From UBA6624 sp964507645 (GTDB lineage: Bacteria > UBP7 > UBA6624): a DNA stretch of 29,671 nucleotides. This document shows positions 7,212 to 15,348 of this stretch, piece by piece (the first letter of the stretch is position 1; every line of letters begins with the position of its first letter). The stretch spans positions 1 through 29,671 of the forward strand of contig CAZDPU010000013.1 in NCBI GenBank assembly GCA_964507645.1, written 5' to 3'. Below the pieces are notes generated by a model. It saw nothing but the letters and a program-made list of their open reading frames with translations. It searched no databases and had not been told where the DNA came from. Position numbers and translations under genes: made by a program.

Positions 7212-8077
7212 GATTTTAGACTCAGGTCAGAAGCCCCAATCAGCCCAGCATCTTTCCCAAGAACAGCTTCAGCAATTTCAACCCTGTACATACTCCCCTC
7301 TTCGGACATCTTCTCTCTAAGCATCCCTATATAACCGTCAGCCAAGCCAACGCTCCCTCCGATTACGGCAACCTCAATGTCCAACATGCTTTTTGCATTG
7401 GAGATTGCTATCGTTAAAAGTGAAGCTGAGGTGTCAAGAATATCTTTTGCCCACTTTTCTCCTTTTTTTGCTTGGATAAAAACATCTTTTGTCGTTGCAT
7501 TCTCACAATAAGCCTGCCCAGAAAAAGCAATTCCCTCTCCAGAAACATATGTTTGCAAGCACCCTTTTCGGCCACATGTACACTTAAGACCATAGGGGTC
7601 AATCTGAATATGCCCTATATGCCCGGCCAAGCCTGTCTTGCCTTGAATCAATCTCCCGCCTGAAACAAGCCCCCCACCAACGCCCGTCGAAACAGTCACA
7701 AAAAGCATGTCTTTTTCTTGCCCTGCTCCAAACCTATATTCTCCCCAAGCTGCTGCTTGAGCATCATTCACAAGGGTGACATCCTTGTTCAGTAAACTGT
7801 AAATCTTTTCTGCCAAAGGAAAATTTTTTCCATCCTTCAGGCCCAATGTTGGAGCACTCCAAAGTGCCCCTTGGACAAGCCCCAAGGTCGCAACTGAAAT
7901 ATTTTTTGCTTTATCAACCCAGGGTTTTCCCATTTTTGAAATCTGTGCTACAAAGTCTTCTGCTGTATCTGTTTTAACTGTCTTTTCTTCACTTTTGTCA
8001 AGAATTTTTCCACCTGAAACCAAAGCGCAGGAAGTCTTGGTGCCTCCAAGATCGAATGCCAAAACAACTGAACTCAT
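7208..8077 (-). CDS. nanK: ROK-family sugar kinase, closest in pattern to N-acetylmannosamine kinase
   Basis: 289 residues. The ATP phosphate motif DLGGTKTS is at 9-16 and the catalytic base D105 is in LVNDAQAAAW. STGVGGGLVSGG (130-141) and GGSVGLADGY near the C-terminus complete the fold. The zinc site is H156 with C166, C168 and C173 (KCTCGRKGC). The sugar loop is GLAGHIGH, with His where glucokinases and most ROK enzymes have Glu (GEIGH); His here, together with NDAQAAAW and GGSVGLA(D/E)GY, is the pattern I know from NanK. NanK phosphorylates ManNAc in sialic acid breakdown. The residue after GCL is Gln175, where Glu normally contacts the sugar, so specificity is uncertain. No other sialic acid genes are in the window. 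Family assignment is firm, the nanK label moderate. Confidence 0.8.
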   Translation of the reverse strand: MSSVVLAFDLGGTKTSCALVSGGKILDKSEEKTVKTDTAEDFVAQISKMGKPWVDKAKNISVATLGLVQGALWSAPTLGLKDGKNFPLAEKIYSLLNKDVTLVNDAQAAAWGEYRFGAGQEKDMLFVTVSTGVGGGLVSGGRLIQGKTGLAGHIGHIQIDPYGLKCTCGRKGCLQTYVSGEGIAFSGQAYCENATTKDVFIQAKKGEKWAKDILDTSASLLTIAISNAKSMLDIEVAVIGGSVGLADGYIGMLREKMSEEGSMYRVEIAEAVLGKDAGLIGASDLSLKS

Positions 8078-8140
8078 AATGAAAGTCTATTACAGGCAAG
8101 TGCTTATAATGAAATTATTTAAATTTACAGGAGAAAGATA
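8078..8140 (+). promoter_or_regulatory. Divergent spacer with -10 element and strong RBS for the peptidase gene
   Basis: A perfect TATAAT lies at 8105-8110 on the plus strand, but I find no convincing -35 hexamer 16-18 bases upstream. It is followed by AGGAG at 8129-8133, seven bases before the ATG at 8141, the clearest Shine-Dalgarno sequence in the window. The opposite strand serves the ROK kinase start at 8077, with no comparable signals. Confidence 0.45.
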
Positions 8141-11100
8141 ATGTTGATTTTTTTATTAAGTTTATTTATCCCAGAGTGTGATGGCTCTATCGAGAAGCGT
8201 CTTCACTCTGGAAAAATATTAAGAAACAATGAGGGGGTTTACCAAGAAGAAAGTTCTGAAGTTAAACAATCATGGGGAATGTCTTTTGACTATGTTCTTG
8301 AAGGCAGTCTCAACGAAGCGTTGAATGAAGCAAAAAAATCTAATTACGAATTGTGCGTAAACAAAAAAAATAAAACCTATCAATGGGCTCCTTTAACAAA
8401 AGGTTTACCTTGGATTTTTTTTAGAGAAGGGGGATTGAATCTGATATTGGAAACTCCTCATCCAATATTTGATGGAACCTTAAAAGAAAGCATAAAAATA
8501 TTTGAAGAATCAAATGCGAAAATTTTAATTGTCAGTGGAACACACAGATGCACAAACAAAGAATTTTCTGGATGTTCTGGAACAACCACAGCATGCTCAA
8601 AATCAGAAAGAAAACCCTATGGGATTTCAGATCCTGCACATAACGACAGGACACTTTTTCACACAATGCACCTAAGAGCAAATAAGGCCTTTCCAGATTC
8701 AATAACAATAAGTATCCATGGGATGGCTGCAAGTGGAGTTAGCCTTTCTGATGGAACATCCTCAGAAACCACAAAAAAAAGTTTTGTTGCTCGATTGGCT
8801 GAAAACTTATCAAAAACCCTAAATGGGGAAAATATAACTACGTGTAATGATTATGAAGGTGCAACAAGAAAGCTTCACTTATGCGGAGGTACAAATGTTC
8901 AAGGTAGAGATCTGAATAATGTTTTGGAACCCTGTACCGTTTCTGCAACAGCGTCAACTGGGAAATTCATTCACATGGAGCAAGGTAGAGCAGTTAGAGC
9001 AAGAGGGGAGGATGTTGCAAAAGCAATTGTCGACACACTTGTTATGGATGACAATTGGAAAGATGATGAACGCCTTATTGCTGCTTCATTCGTGCTGCCA
9101 ACAAAGAAAATACCCGTTGTTGAAAACATTCACGGAGTTGAGATTACAGACAACTACAGATGGTTAGAAGATGGGGAATCTGACGAGGTCCTTAAATGGT
9201 CTGACAGTCAAGACACAATAACAAGAACCTATTTGCACAATCTAAAAAATCATGAAAAATTAAAAACCAGTTTTGAAAAACTTATGAGCAACGATAGCGT
9301 CGGTGCCCCTACTTTTTTTGGGAATCGCATGTTTTGGTCAGAGAGAAAGGCTGGACAAAATCACTCAATACTCTTTTGGAAAGATTACCCAGCATCAAAT
9401 AGGCACCCCATTCAGGAAAAACTCAAGCCAAATGAGGGATCTGGGAAAATTCTGCTTAACCCAAACTCGTGGAGTGAAGACGGAACATTAAGCCTTGATT
9501 GGTTTAGCATTTCCCCAGATGGAAGTCATATAGCTTATGGAATTAGCGAAAATGGAGATGAAAGATCAACAACCCACGTTATGAGGATTGGCGATGGCTA
9601 TAAATACGAGGATCAAATCCCATATACGCGTTGGGCAAGCCCAGCATGGCTGCCAGACAATTCAGGATTTTTTTACGGAAGATGGCCTATCCCAGGTTCT
9701 GTTCCTGATGGTGATGAGGAATATTTTAGAAAAATATATTTTCACAAAATAGGTGATGCCTGGGAAGATGACAAGTATGTTTTTGGCGAAGGGAGAAAAA
9801 AAGAAGAGTGGCCAGTGGCTCTGGTAAGTGATGATGCTGAATGGCTGATCATAAATGCATGGAATGGCTGGGATACGAGTCAAGTTTTTGTTATGGAACT
9901 AAAAGAATCGGGAGAACCGATCCCTGTTACTGAATTGAATCACAAAACCTATTATGGACAAATGCTGTTCAAGGACGATATTTTTTATATCAGCGAAACA
10001 AGTGAGGAGCATCCAAACGGGATGCTTTGGGGAATCAAACTTGACAATACAAAACTCAAAAGAGATCATTGGGAACTGATTGTTGAAGAAGGAGAATACA
10101 TTTTTGATTCCTGGTGGACAGGTGGAAAGATAATTTTGAGGTATATGGAGAAAGCACACCATGTAATTAAATTACTTGACCCTGAAACAAAAGAAATATC
10201 CAATGCCCCCTTGCCCGGAATCGGAAGCGTTGGAATGTTTAGTGCAAGAAAAGAAAAAGGTCCTTATTACTATTCCTATACTTCATTCAACTCTCCAACA
10301 ACAATCTACAGATGGGATGATAAAAAAAACAAGACAATAGTTTGGGAAGAAAGTAAATCCAATGCAAATACGGATGGAATAAATGTTCAACAAGTTGAAT
10401 ACAGCTCAAAAGATGGGACGACTGTCACAATGTTCATTGTCCATAAAGAAGGTATCGTTCTTGATGGAAGCAATCCAACATTTCTTCATGGATATGGAGG
10501 ATTTGCAATACCCCAAACCCCTGGATTTAGGTCAAGCATATTGCCTTTCTTAGAAAGTGGTGGGGTATTTGCCCTTCCTAACCTGAGAGGCGGAAATGAA
10601 TATGGTGCTGCATGGCATAACGATGGCATGTTAGAAAACAAACAAAATACTTTTGATGACTTTATTGCAGCTGCTGAATGGTTGATAGAAAACAAATACA
10701 CAAATTCAAACAAGATAGTAACTTCTGGAGGAAGCAATGGTGGTTTACTGGTTGGCGCAACAATGACACAAAGACCCGAACTGTTTAAGGCTGTGGTTTG
10801 TGATGTTCCATTGTTGGATATGGTTAGATTCCCCAAGTTTTTAATTGCAAGCTTATGGAGGGCAGAATATGGAGACCCTGATGTCAAAGAGGACTTTGAA
10901 TGGTTGCATGCCTACAGCCCTTACCACAATGTTCCCTTGACTCAAGATTGGCCTAACCTTCTTCTGAAAACTGCTGACCACGACACAAGGGTGGATCCCT
11001 TACACGCAAGGAAGTTTGCTGCACTTGTTCAGGAGATGCATCCGAAATCATTAACGCTTTTGAGGGTTGAGAAAAATGCTGGACATGGAGCTGGCAAACC

Positions 11101-11179
11101 ATTACATAAAGTAATTGATGAACTGGCAGACACCTGGGCTTTTGTTTTTGATCAACTTGGTATTGAATTTAATCCCTAG
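8141..11179 (+). CDS. Fusion of a Cys/His-rich putative metallohydrolase domain with S9A prolyl oligopeptidase
   Basis: 1012 residues in one uninterrupted frame. Residues 1-15 are a short hydrophobic, probably export, segment ending at an acidic stretch. Residues ~85-300 form a domain with ETPHPIFDGT (104-113), SGTHRC (132-137), SDPAH (163-167), FHTMH (173-177), ISIHGM (190-195), CGGTNVQGRDLN (248-259) and HMEQGRAVR (278-286). The His/Glu spacing recalls N-formylglutamate amidohydrolase-like zinc enzymes, and six cysteines in this stretch suggest disulfides. Residues ~315-1012 are a complete prolyl oligopeptidase: NYRWLED at 338-344, a seven-bladed propeller region, then the hydrolase domain. 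Its triad is Ser865 (GGSNGG), Asp948 (DHDTRVDP) and His982 (AGHGAG). S9A enzymes cut short proline-containing peptides. The function of the fused N-domain is inference. The gene overlaps the ctaG stop by 11 bases. Confidence 0.9.
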   Translation: MLIFLLSLFIPECDGSIEKRLHSGKILRNNEGVYQEESSEVKQSWGMSFDYVLEGSLNEALNEAKKSNYELCVNKKNKTYQWAPLTKGLPWIFFREGGLNLILETPHPIFDGTLKESIKIFEESNAKILIVSGTHRCTNKEFSGCSGTTTACSKSERKPYGISDPAHNDRTLFHTMHLRANKAFPDSITISIHGMAASGVSLSDGTSSETTKKSFVARLAENLSKTLNGENITTCNDYEGATRKLHLCGGTNVQGRDLNNVLEPCTVSATASTGKFIHMEQGRAVRARGEDVAKAIVDTLVMDDNWKDDERLIAASFVLPTKKIPVVENIHGVEITDNYRWLEDGESDEVLKWSDSQDTITRTYLHNLKNHEKLKTSFEKLMSNDSVGAPTFFGNRMFWSERKAGQNHSILFWKDYPASNRHPIQEKLKPNEGSGKILLNPNSWSEDGTLSLDWFSISPDGSHIAYGISENGDERSTTHVMRIGDGYKYEDQIPYTRWASPAWLPDNSGFFYGRWPIPGSVPDGDEEYFRKIYFHKIGDAWEDDKYVFGEGRKKEEWPVALVSDDAEWLIINAWNGWDTSQVFVMELKESGEPIPVTELNHKTYYGQMLFKDDIFYISETSEEHPNGMLWGIKLDNTKLKRDHWELIVEEGEYIFDSWWTGGKIILRYMEKAHHVIKLLDPETKEISNAPLPGIGSVGMFSARKEKGPYYYSYTSFNSPTTIYRWDDKKNKTIVWEESKSNANTDGINVQQVEYSSKDGTTVTMFIVHKEGIVLDGSNPTFLHGYGGFAIPQTPGFRSSILPFLESGGVFALPNLRGGNEYGAAWHNDGMLENKQNTFDDFIAAAEWLIENKYTNSNKIVTSGGSNGGLLVGATMTQRPELFKAVVCDVPLLDMVRFPKFLIASLWRAEYGDPDVKEDFEWLHAYSPYHNVPLTQDWPNLLLKTADHDTRVDPLHARKFAALVQEMHPKSLTLLRVEKNAGHGAGKPLHKVIDELADTWAFVFDQLGIEFNP

Positions 11180-11984
11180 CCCATTTAAGCCACACATAAA
11201 CAAAAGCCACAAAGTATGCGATTCCGGCTATTATCTTCATAAGAATCCCCCCAAATGACTGATCTTCCAAAGGGGTTATGTTCAAGCTCCCCTCTAACCT
11301 CAATGCTTCCCCATAAAACGGGTACCATAAATCTTGTGCAAAGGTCAGAAGGATAAACAGAGGGATCTGGAATGTTGCAACTACAAAAAGGTAAAGGAGC
11401 AATGTTGAGCTAGGTTGCTTTTCCCAACTTTTAACAGGTCTGATAATTGGCCACCACATTATGAGGGCTGCTAAAACAAAAGTCAAATGCTCTAGGTCAT
11501 GAACTGATTTATTGACCAAGGCCAATTCATAAAAATACGGGATGTGCCAAAATACAAAAACACCATTGAAAATCAACCCCGCAAAAAAGGGGTGAGTTAT
11601 TTTTTCCAATCTTGAATTTTTAGAAAAAATCCGCTCCCCCATCCATGGTGGAATTGCCAACAAACAAAAAAGAGGGGTGACGAAAATTAAAATGATGTGT
11701 TGAATCATGTGCACTGAGAAAAGATGTTTTTCACCAATGTAATCTATCGGTGAAGCGATGGCGACATAAAGGAAAACAATCCCTAAAACCCAATTGAAAA
11801 ATTCTTTCTTTGGGAAAGGGCTATCCTTGACCCAGTCTTTTCTCCTTGGTCCAACAATGACAAAATAAGCCAATAGCAAACCAAGAATCAGGGCAATTAT
11901 TTCGGGTGAATTATTCCAAAGGTATAAATTTTCTTCACCCACATGGCTTTCACTTGGATGAAGAAAAAAATTAATTAAAACCAA
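11169..11984 (-). CDS. ctaG: Cytochrome c oxidase assembly protein CtaG (caa3 type)
   Basis: 271 residues with about seven membrane spans. CtaG of the Bacillus/caa3 type is needed for a functional caa3 oxidase and is thought to help build the copper centre of subunit I. Visible family marks are SPIDYIGEKHLFSVHMIQH (transmembrane region with His residues), WHIPYFYELAL, and VHDLEHLTFVLAALIMWWPI. The start is TTG at 11984, three bases after the stop of the subunit IV gene; no ATG alternative is close and there is no clear Shine-Dalgarno sequence. It is the last gene of the cta block and runs 11 bases into the end of the convergent peptidase gene. Confidence 0.92.
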   Translation of the reverse strand: MVLINFFLHPSESHVGEENLYLWNNSPEIIALILGLLLAYFVIVGPRRKDWVKDSPFPKKEFFNWVLGIVFLYVAIASPIDYIGEKHLFSVHMIQHIILIFVTPLFCLLAIPPWMGERIFSKNSRLEKITHPFFAGLIFNGVFVFWHIPYFYELALVNKSVHDLEHLTFVLAALIMWWPIIRPVKSWEKQPSSTLLLYLFVVATFQIPLFILLTFAQDLWYPFYGEALRLEGSLNITPLEDQSFGGILMKIIAGIAYFVAFVYVWLKWARD

Positions 11985-11987
11985 TTT

Positions 11988-12731
11988 CTATTCAACTGTG
12001 AAAGAACCTTTCATAAAAACATAATGCCCTGGAAAAGTACATAGGAATTCATATTCCCCAACTGGGGGGCTGTCAAAGGTGAAAGTCTCCGTAACATTTG
12101 GCTTTACAAGAGCTCCTCCAAAAAGGACTTCGTCCATTTCTGGAACATAGTTGTTCAATGGCCCAGCGCTAACTGAAGCAACTCCCACTTCATTGCTCTT
12201 CCCTTCCTCAATTAGAACAAAATTATGTTCCATATTTGAATTGTTTATAAGGGTCAAAGTCACTGTGGAGCAAGATGGGACAATAAAGCTATCTTTGTCA
12301 AAGTTCATGGGATCTGAAGCAGTAATCTCCAAGTTGAAGGGAGTCCTCTCAAGGCATTCTTCTAAACCTGGTTCCTCTTCTCCTCCGTCTCCTGAATGAG
12401 AATCGCCTCCATCATGACTCGCGGATTGAATCACTACCGAAGGTTGAGTAAAGTCTCTTTCGTAAATCTTCATCAGTGCAGAAATTGTCCCAATTGCTAA
12501 AAATAAACCGAAAAACAAGAGGACTGTAAAGAATTTATTGTCATATTTCAAATGCATAAAAACCTGTACAACATAGTTGAATTTAACTATAGCCAGGACC
12601 AAAAGGCCAAAAGTAAATACCCATTGCATTGGCCAATTTGGCATATCTACTTCAAGCCAGGTTATTAAACCCAATATAACTGCTACTCGTGTGTATTGTT
12701 TTACAGATGCATGATCTTTGTTATCTGACAT
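11988..12731 (-). CDS. ctaF: Cytochrome oxidase subunit IV-like protein fused to an azurin-like cupredoxin
   Basis: 247 residues. Residues 1-90 are a three-span prokaryotic subunit IV (CtaF-like), with FNYVVQVFMHLKYDNK at 51-66 as its hallmark between spans 2 and 3. A Ser/Gly/Asp/Glu-rich linker (~100-122) follows. Residues ~124-247 match azurin in order: a Cys pair C126 and C154 at the positions of the azurin disulfide, DPMNFDKDSFIVP, then His169 in MEHNFVL, and CTFPGHYVFMKG with Cys231, His236 and Met240. C-x4-H-x3-M spacing and the first His give a complete type 1 copper site. The azurin Gly before the first His is Glu168 here. With three spans and a cytoplasmic N-terminus, the copper domain would lie outside the cytoplasm beside subunit II. 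The gene sits between ctaE and ctaG, with 3-base gaps on each side. Confidence 0.93.
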   Translation of the reverse strand: MSDNKDHASVKQYTRVAVILGLITWLEVDMPNWPMQWVFTFGLLVLAIVKFNYVVQVFMHLKYDNKFFTVLLFFGLFLAIGTISALMKIYERDFTQPSVVIQSASHDGGDSHSGDGGEEEPGLEECLERTPFNLEITASDPMNFDKDSFIVPSCSTVTLTLINNSNMEHNFVLIEEGKSNEVGVASVSAGPLNNYVPEMDEVLFGGALVKPNVTETFTFDSPPVGEYEFLCTFPGHYVFMKGSFTVE

Positions 12732-12734
12732 AAA

Positions 12735-13475
12735 TCAACCTCCAATTGGAATCTCCAATAAATAAATAACGGAAAAAATTACAATCCAAACCACATCAAC
12801 AAAATGCCAGTAAAGACCTGCAATTTCAACCTCTAAAGCTCTTTTCTTCGTTATTCCTCCCCAGAAAGAATATATAAACATTCCTAATAGCCACAAAACC
12901 CCTATTGCAACATGCACCCCATGTGTCCCTGTTAGAAGATAGAAAGTGCTTCCGAACAAGTTGGTCTTCAACCTTAAGCCTTCATGGATGAAATGATTGA
13001 ATTCATAAACCTGGAAATACAAAAATGTAGCCCCACATAAAAACGTTGAAAAACACCATATTCTAAATTTCTTCAAATTACCTTCTTGTATCCCGGTTAA
13101 AGTTAAAACCATAAAGAAACTACTTAACAAGAGAATAAATGTGCTGATTGTTGTAAGTTGCATATCGAATACTTCCATAGGGTAAGGGGGGGCGAGACTT
13201 TGTCCTTTGTAGATTAAATATGCTGTTATTAAAGAACCAAAAAACATGCAGTCTGAAGCTAAAAAAACCCACCAAAACAACTTGATATTTGGCTCTCCGG
13301 TGTAAGTATCGACATGTCCTTCATCTTCGTGAGCATCATCTTTCCCCGCTACACTGTGGGCCTTTTTCCCTTTTGGGAAACTTTTGAAAAGGTTCACTAA
13401 AGCGTAATAGGTCAAAAGTATACAGACAAAAATACCGAAAACAACAAAAGCATTAAAAAGAGGTTGTAGGTTCAA
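12735..13475 (-). CDS. ctaE: Cytochrome c oxidase subunit III
   Basis: 246 residues, mostly transmembrane. A first span (about 10-30) is followed by a polar His/Asp-rich loop (~36-60) and then the conserved core: KLFWWVFLASDCMFFGSL (65-82), a VYEFNHFIHEGL segment with the conserved Glu/His residues, TGTHGVHVAIGVLW, and the C-terminal YWHFVDVVWIVIFSVIYL. Subunit III stabilises proton uptake and the active site of subunit I. The start is TTG at 13475, separated by one base from the ctaD stop (TAA-C-TTG), the same arrangement as prfA-prmC; there is no ATG option near the N-terminus. It is part of the ctaC-D-E-F-G run. Confidence 0.96.
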   Translation of the reverse strand: MNLQPLFNAFVVFGIFVCILLTYYALVNLFKSFPKGKKAHSVAGKDDAHEDEGHVDTYTGEPNIKLFWWVFLASDCMFFGSLITAYLIYKGQSLAPPYPMEVFDMQLTTISTFILLLSSFFMVLTLTGIQEGNLKKFRIWCFSTFLCGATFLYFQVYEFNHFIHEGLRLKTNLFGSTFYLLTGTHGVHVAIGVLWLLGMFIYSFWGGITKKRALEVEIAGLYWHFVDVVWIVIFSVIYLLEIPIGG

Positions 13476-13476
13476 G

Positions 13477-15348
13477 TTATTTCTTCCTTTCCTTTGGATA
13501 TGGGAGATAATATTCAGCTTCTCCCTCTAGGGACCATCCATAAAAACCTAACAAGAAAATCCCTAGTCCTATAAATCGCAAATCAGATGCATAAATCGCT
13601 CCAAAAGAAGCGATCATCAATCCAAAAGATGTGATCAAGGGCATCCAGGATTTGCCGGGCATATGGATACCATGTGGATCTCTCGGTAGAAATTTTATTT
13701 TTTTTCCAGAGATTTTACTTTCCCAAAATTCATCCAACTTGCTAACTATTGGTAAATCTGCAAAATTATATACAGGTGGAGGAGAGGGGATGCTCCATTC
13801 AAGAGTTCTGGCATCCCATGGATCGGATTTTGCTTTCTGCTTACTTTTAACTGCTTTCACCATCTCTATAAAGAAAATCAAAAGCGATACCCCTAGGACA
13901 AAAGAAGCAAGAGTTATAAATCCATTCAATGCTGTCCATTCCATGTCTTTTGAATAGGTGTAAATCCTTCGGGGCATTCCTGCAGTTCCTAAAAAATGCA
14001 TTGGGAAAAAAGTTAAGTTGAAACTGAAAAAAATCCACCAAAACAACTTTTTCCCAAATTTTTCATCCATCATTTTCCCAAAAAACTTTGGCAACCAATA
14101 AACCGTCCCTGCTAAGAAGCCAAAAAGCCCCCCTCCAAGGATTGTGTAGTGAAAATGAGCAACAACAAAATAAGTGTCGTGTTGCTGAAAGTCAGAAGCA
14201 GCAACGCCATGCATAAGCCCTGAAAACCCTCCTATCATGAATAAGAATACCAAAGCTGTTGCATACATCATCGGTACAGTGAATTTGATTTTTCCGTTCC
14301 ATAAAGTCAAAATCCAGTTAAATATTTTTACCCCTGTCGGAATTGCTATGGCTGCAGTTGTTATGGAAAAGGCAGAGTTAACAAGCGGCCCCATTCCAAC
14401 AGCAAACATATGATGGCTCCATACAGTAAAACCCATAAAACCTATTGCAGCTCCTGATAAAACAACTAATGAATATCCGAATAAGGGTTTTTTTGAAAAA
14501 ACTGGAATTATCTCTGAAACAATACCAAATGCTGGCAAAACAATAATATAAACTTCAGGATGGCCAAAAACCCAGAATAAATGCTGCCATAATATTGGAT
14601 CCCCTCCAGCAGTTGCTTCAAAAAAGACTGTTCCATAATTGCGATCCATGAACAAAATAACCAAAGCAATTGTTATTACAGGAAGAGCAAAAGCAAGCAA
14701 AAACGCTGTTACAAAAGCCATCCATGAAAAAACAGGCATTTTCATGAGAGTCATCCCTTTGGCCCTCATGTTGATTATTGTTACTATGAAGTTTATTGCT
14801 GCAACTGTTGAAGAAATTCCAGTCAAAATTAACCCTAATATCCAAAAATCCACACCATGCCCTGGACTGTATGTTGACGAAGTTAATGGGGCATAAGCAA
14901 ACCATCCTGCTCCTGAAGCCCCTCCCATAAACCACGACGCATTTAGAACAATCCCTCCAGCCAAATACATAAAGTAAGAAAAGGCATTTAGTCTAGGGAA
15001 TGCAACATCTCGAGCTCCAATTTGGAGTGGAATTATAAAATTAAAAAAAGCCGCGGCCAGTGGCATGATTGCAAGAAATATCATTGTTGTAGCATGCATT
15101 GTTACAAGCTGGTTGTATGTTGATCCGACAAAAATCTCTAAGTCATTCGCTGAGAGTTGCGTTCTCACAAAAAGAGCTTCAATCCCCCCAACAAAGAGGA
15201 AGAAGAAGGATGTGTAAAGATACAAGATTCCTATTCTCTTGTGGTCCACCGTTGTCAGCCAACTGATTAATCCTTCTTCTTTGGTAGGTCTCTTCTTTAG
15301 GAAAGAAAGAAATTTTGGCAAAGCTAATTTTTCACTATGTCCCGACAT
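13477..15348 (-). CDS. ctaD: Cytochrome c oxidase subunit I (haem-copper oxidase, A-type)
   Basis: 623 residues with the 12-span core plus a C-terminal extension of ~120 residues that adds further hydrophobic segments, similar in length to Bacillus CtaD. Haem a ligands are H85 (TMHATT) and H400; haem a3 is bound by H398 (VVAHFHYT). CuB ligands are H263 (GHPEVY, with Tyr267 for the His-Tyr crosslink) and the HH pair at 312-313 (VWSHHM). Proton path residues are present: Asp in IGARDVAFPR (D channel), Glu265 in GHPEVY, and Lys in FSKKPLFGY (K channel). This makes it an A-type pump. The ATG at 15348 shares a base with the ctaC stop (TGATG) and has AGGGAG eight bases upstream; a TTG codon directly before is not needed. 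Confidence 0.98.
   Translation of the reverse strand: MSGHSEKLALPKFLSFLKKRPTKEEGLISWLTTVDHKRIGILYLYTSFFFLFVGGIEALFVRTQLSANDLEIFVGSTYNQLVTMHATTMIFLAIMPLAAAFFNFIIPLQIGARDVAFPRLNAFSYFMYLAGGIVLNASWFMGGASGAGWFAYAPLTSSTYSPGHGVDFWILGLILTGISSTVAAINFIVTIINMRAKGMTLMKMPVFSWMAFVTAFLLAFALPVITIALVILFMDRNYGTVFFEATAGGDPILWQHLFWVFGHPEVYIIVLPAFGIVSEIIPVFSKKPLFGYSLVVLSGAAIGFMGFTVWSHHMFAVGMGPLVNSAFSITTAAIAIPTGVKIFNWILTLWNGKIKFTVPMMYATALVFLFMIGGFSGLMHGVAASDFQQHDTYFVVAHFHYTILGGGLFGFLAGTVYWLPKFFGKMMDEKFGKKLFWWIFFSFNLTFFPMHFLGTAGMPRRIYTYSKDMEWTALNGFITLASFVLGVSLLIFFIEMVKAVKSKQKAKSDPWDARTLEWSIPSPPPVYNFADLPIVSKLDEFWESKISGKKIKFLPRDPHGIHMPGKSWMPLITSFGLMIASFGAIYASDLRFIGLGIFLLGFYGWSLEGEAEYYLPYPKERKK

Noticed and set aside
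10486..10887. Minus-strand open frame of 133 codons inside the prolyl oligopeptidase gene
   Set aside because: It lies opposite the catalytic serine region, which is strongly constrained on the plus strand; no start signal or family features.
11988..12731. Possibility that the subunit IV-cupredoxin fusion is a lost stop codon or frameshift
   Set aside because: The linker reads in one frame with no homopolymer at the join, no alternative start with a ribosome site precedes the cupredoxin part, and the copper domain has no signal peptide of its own.
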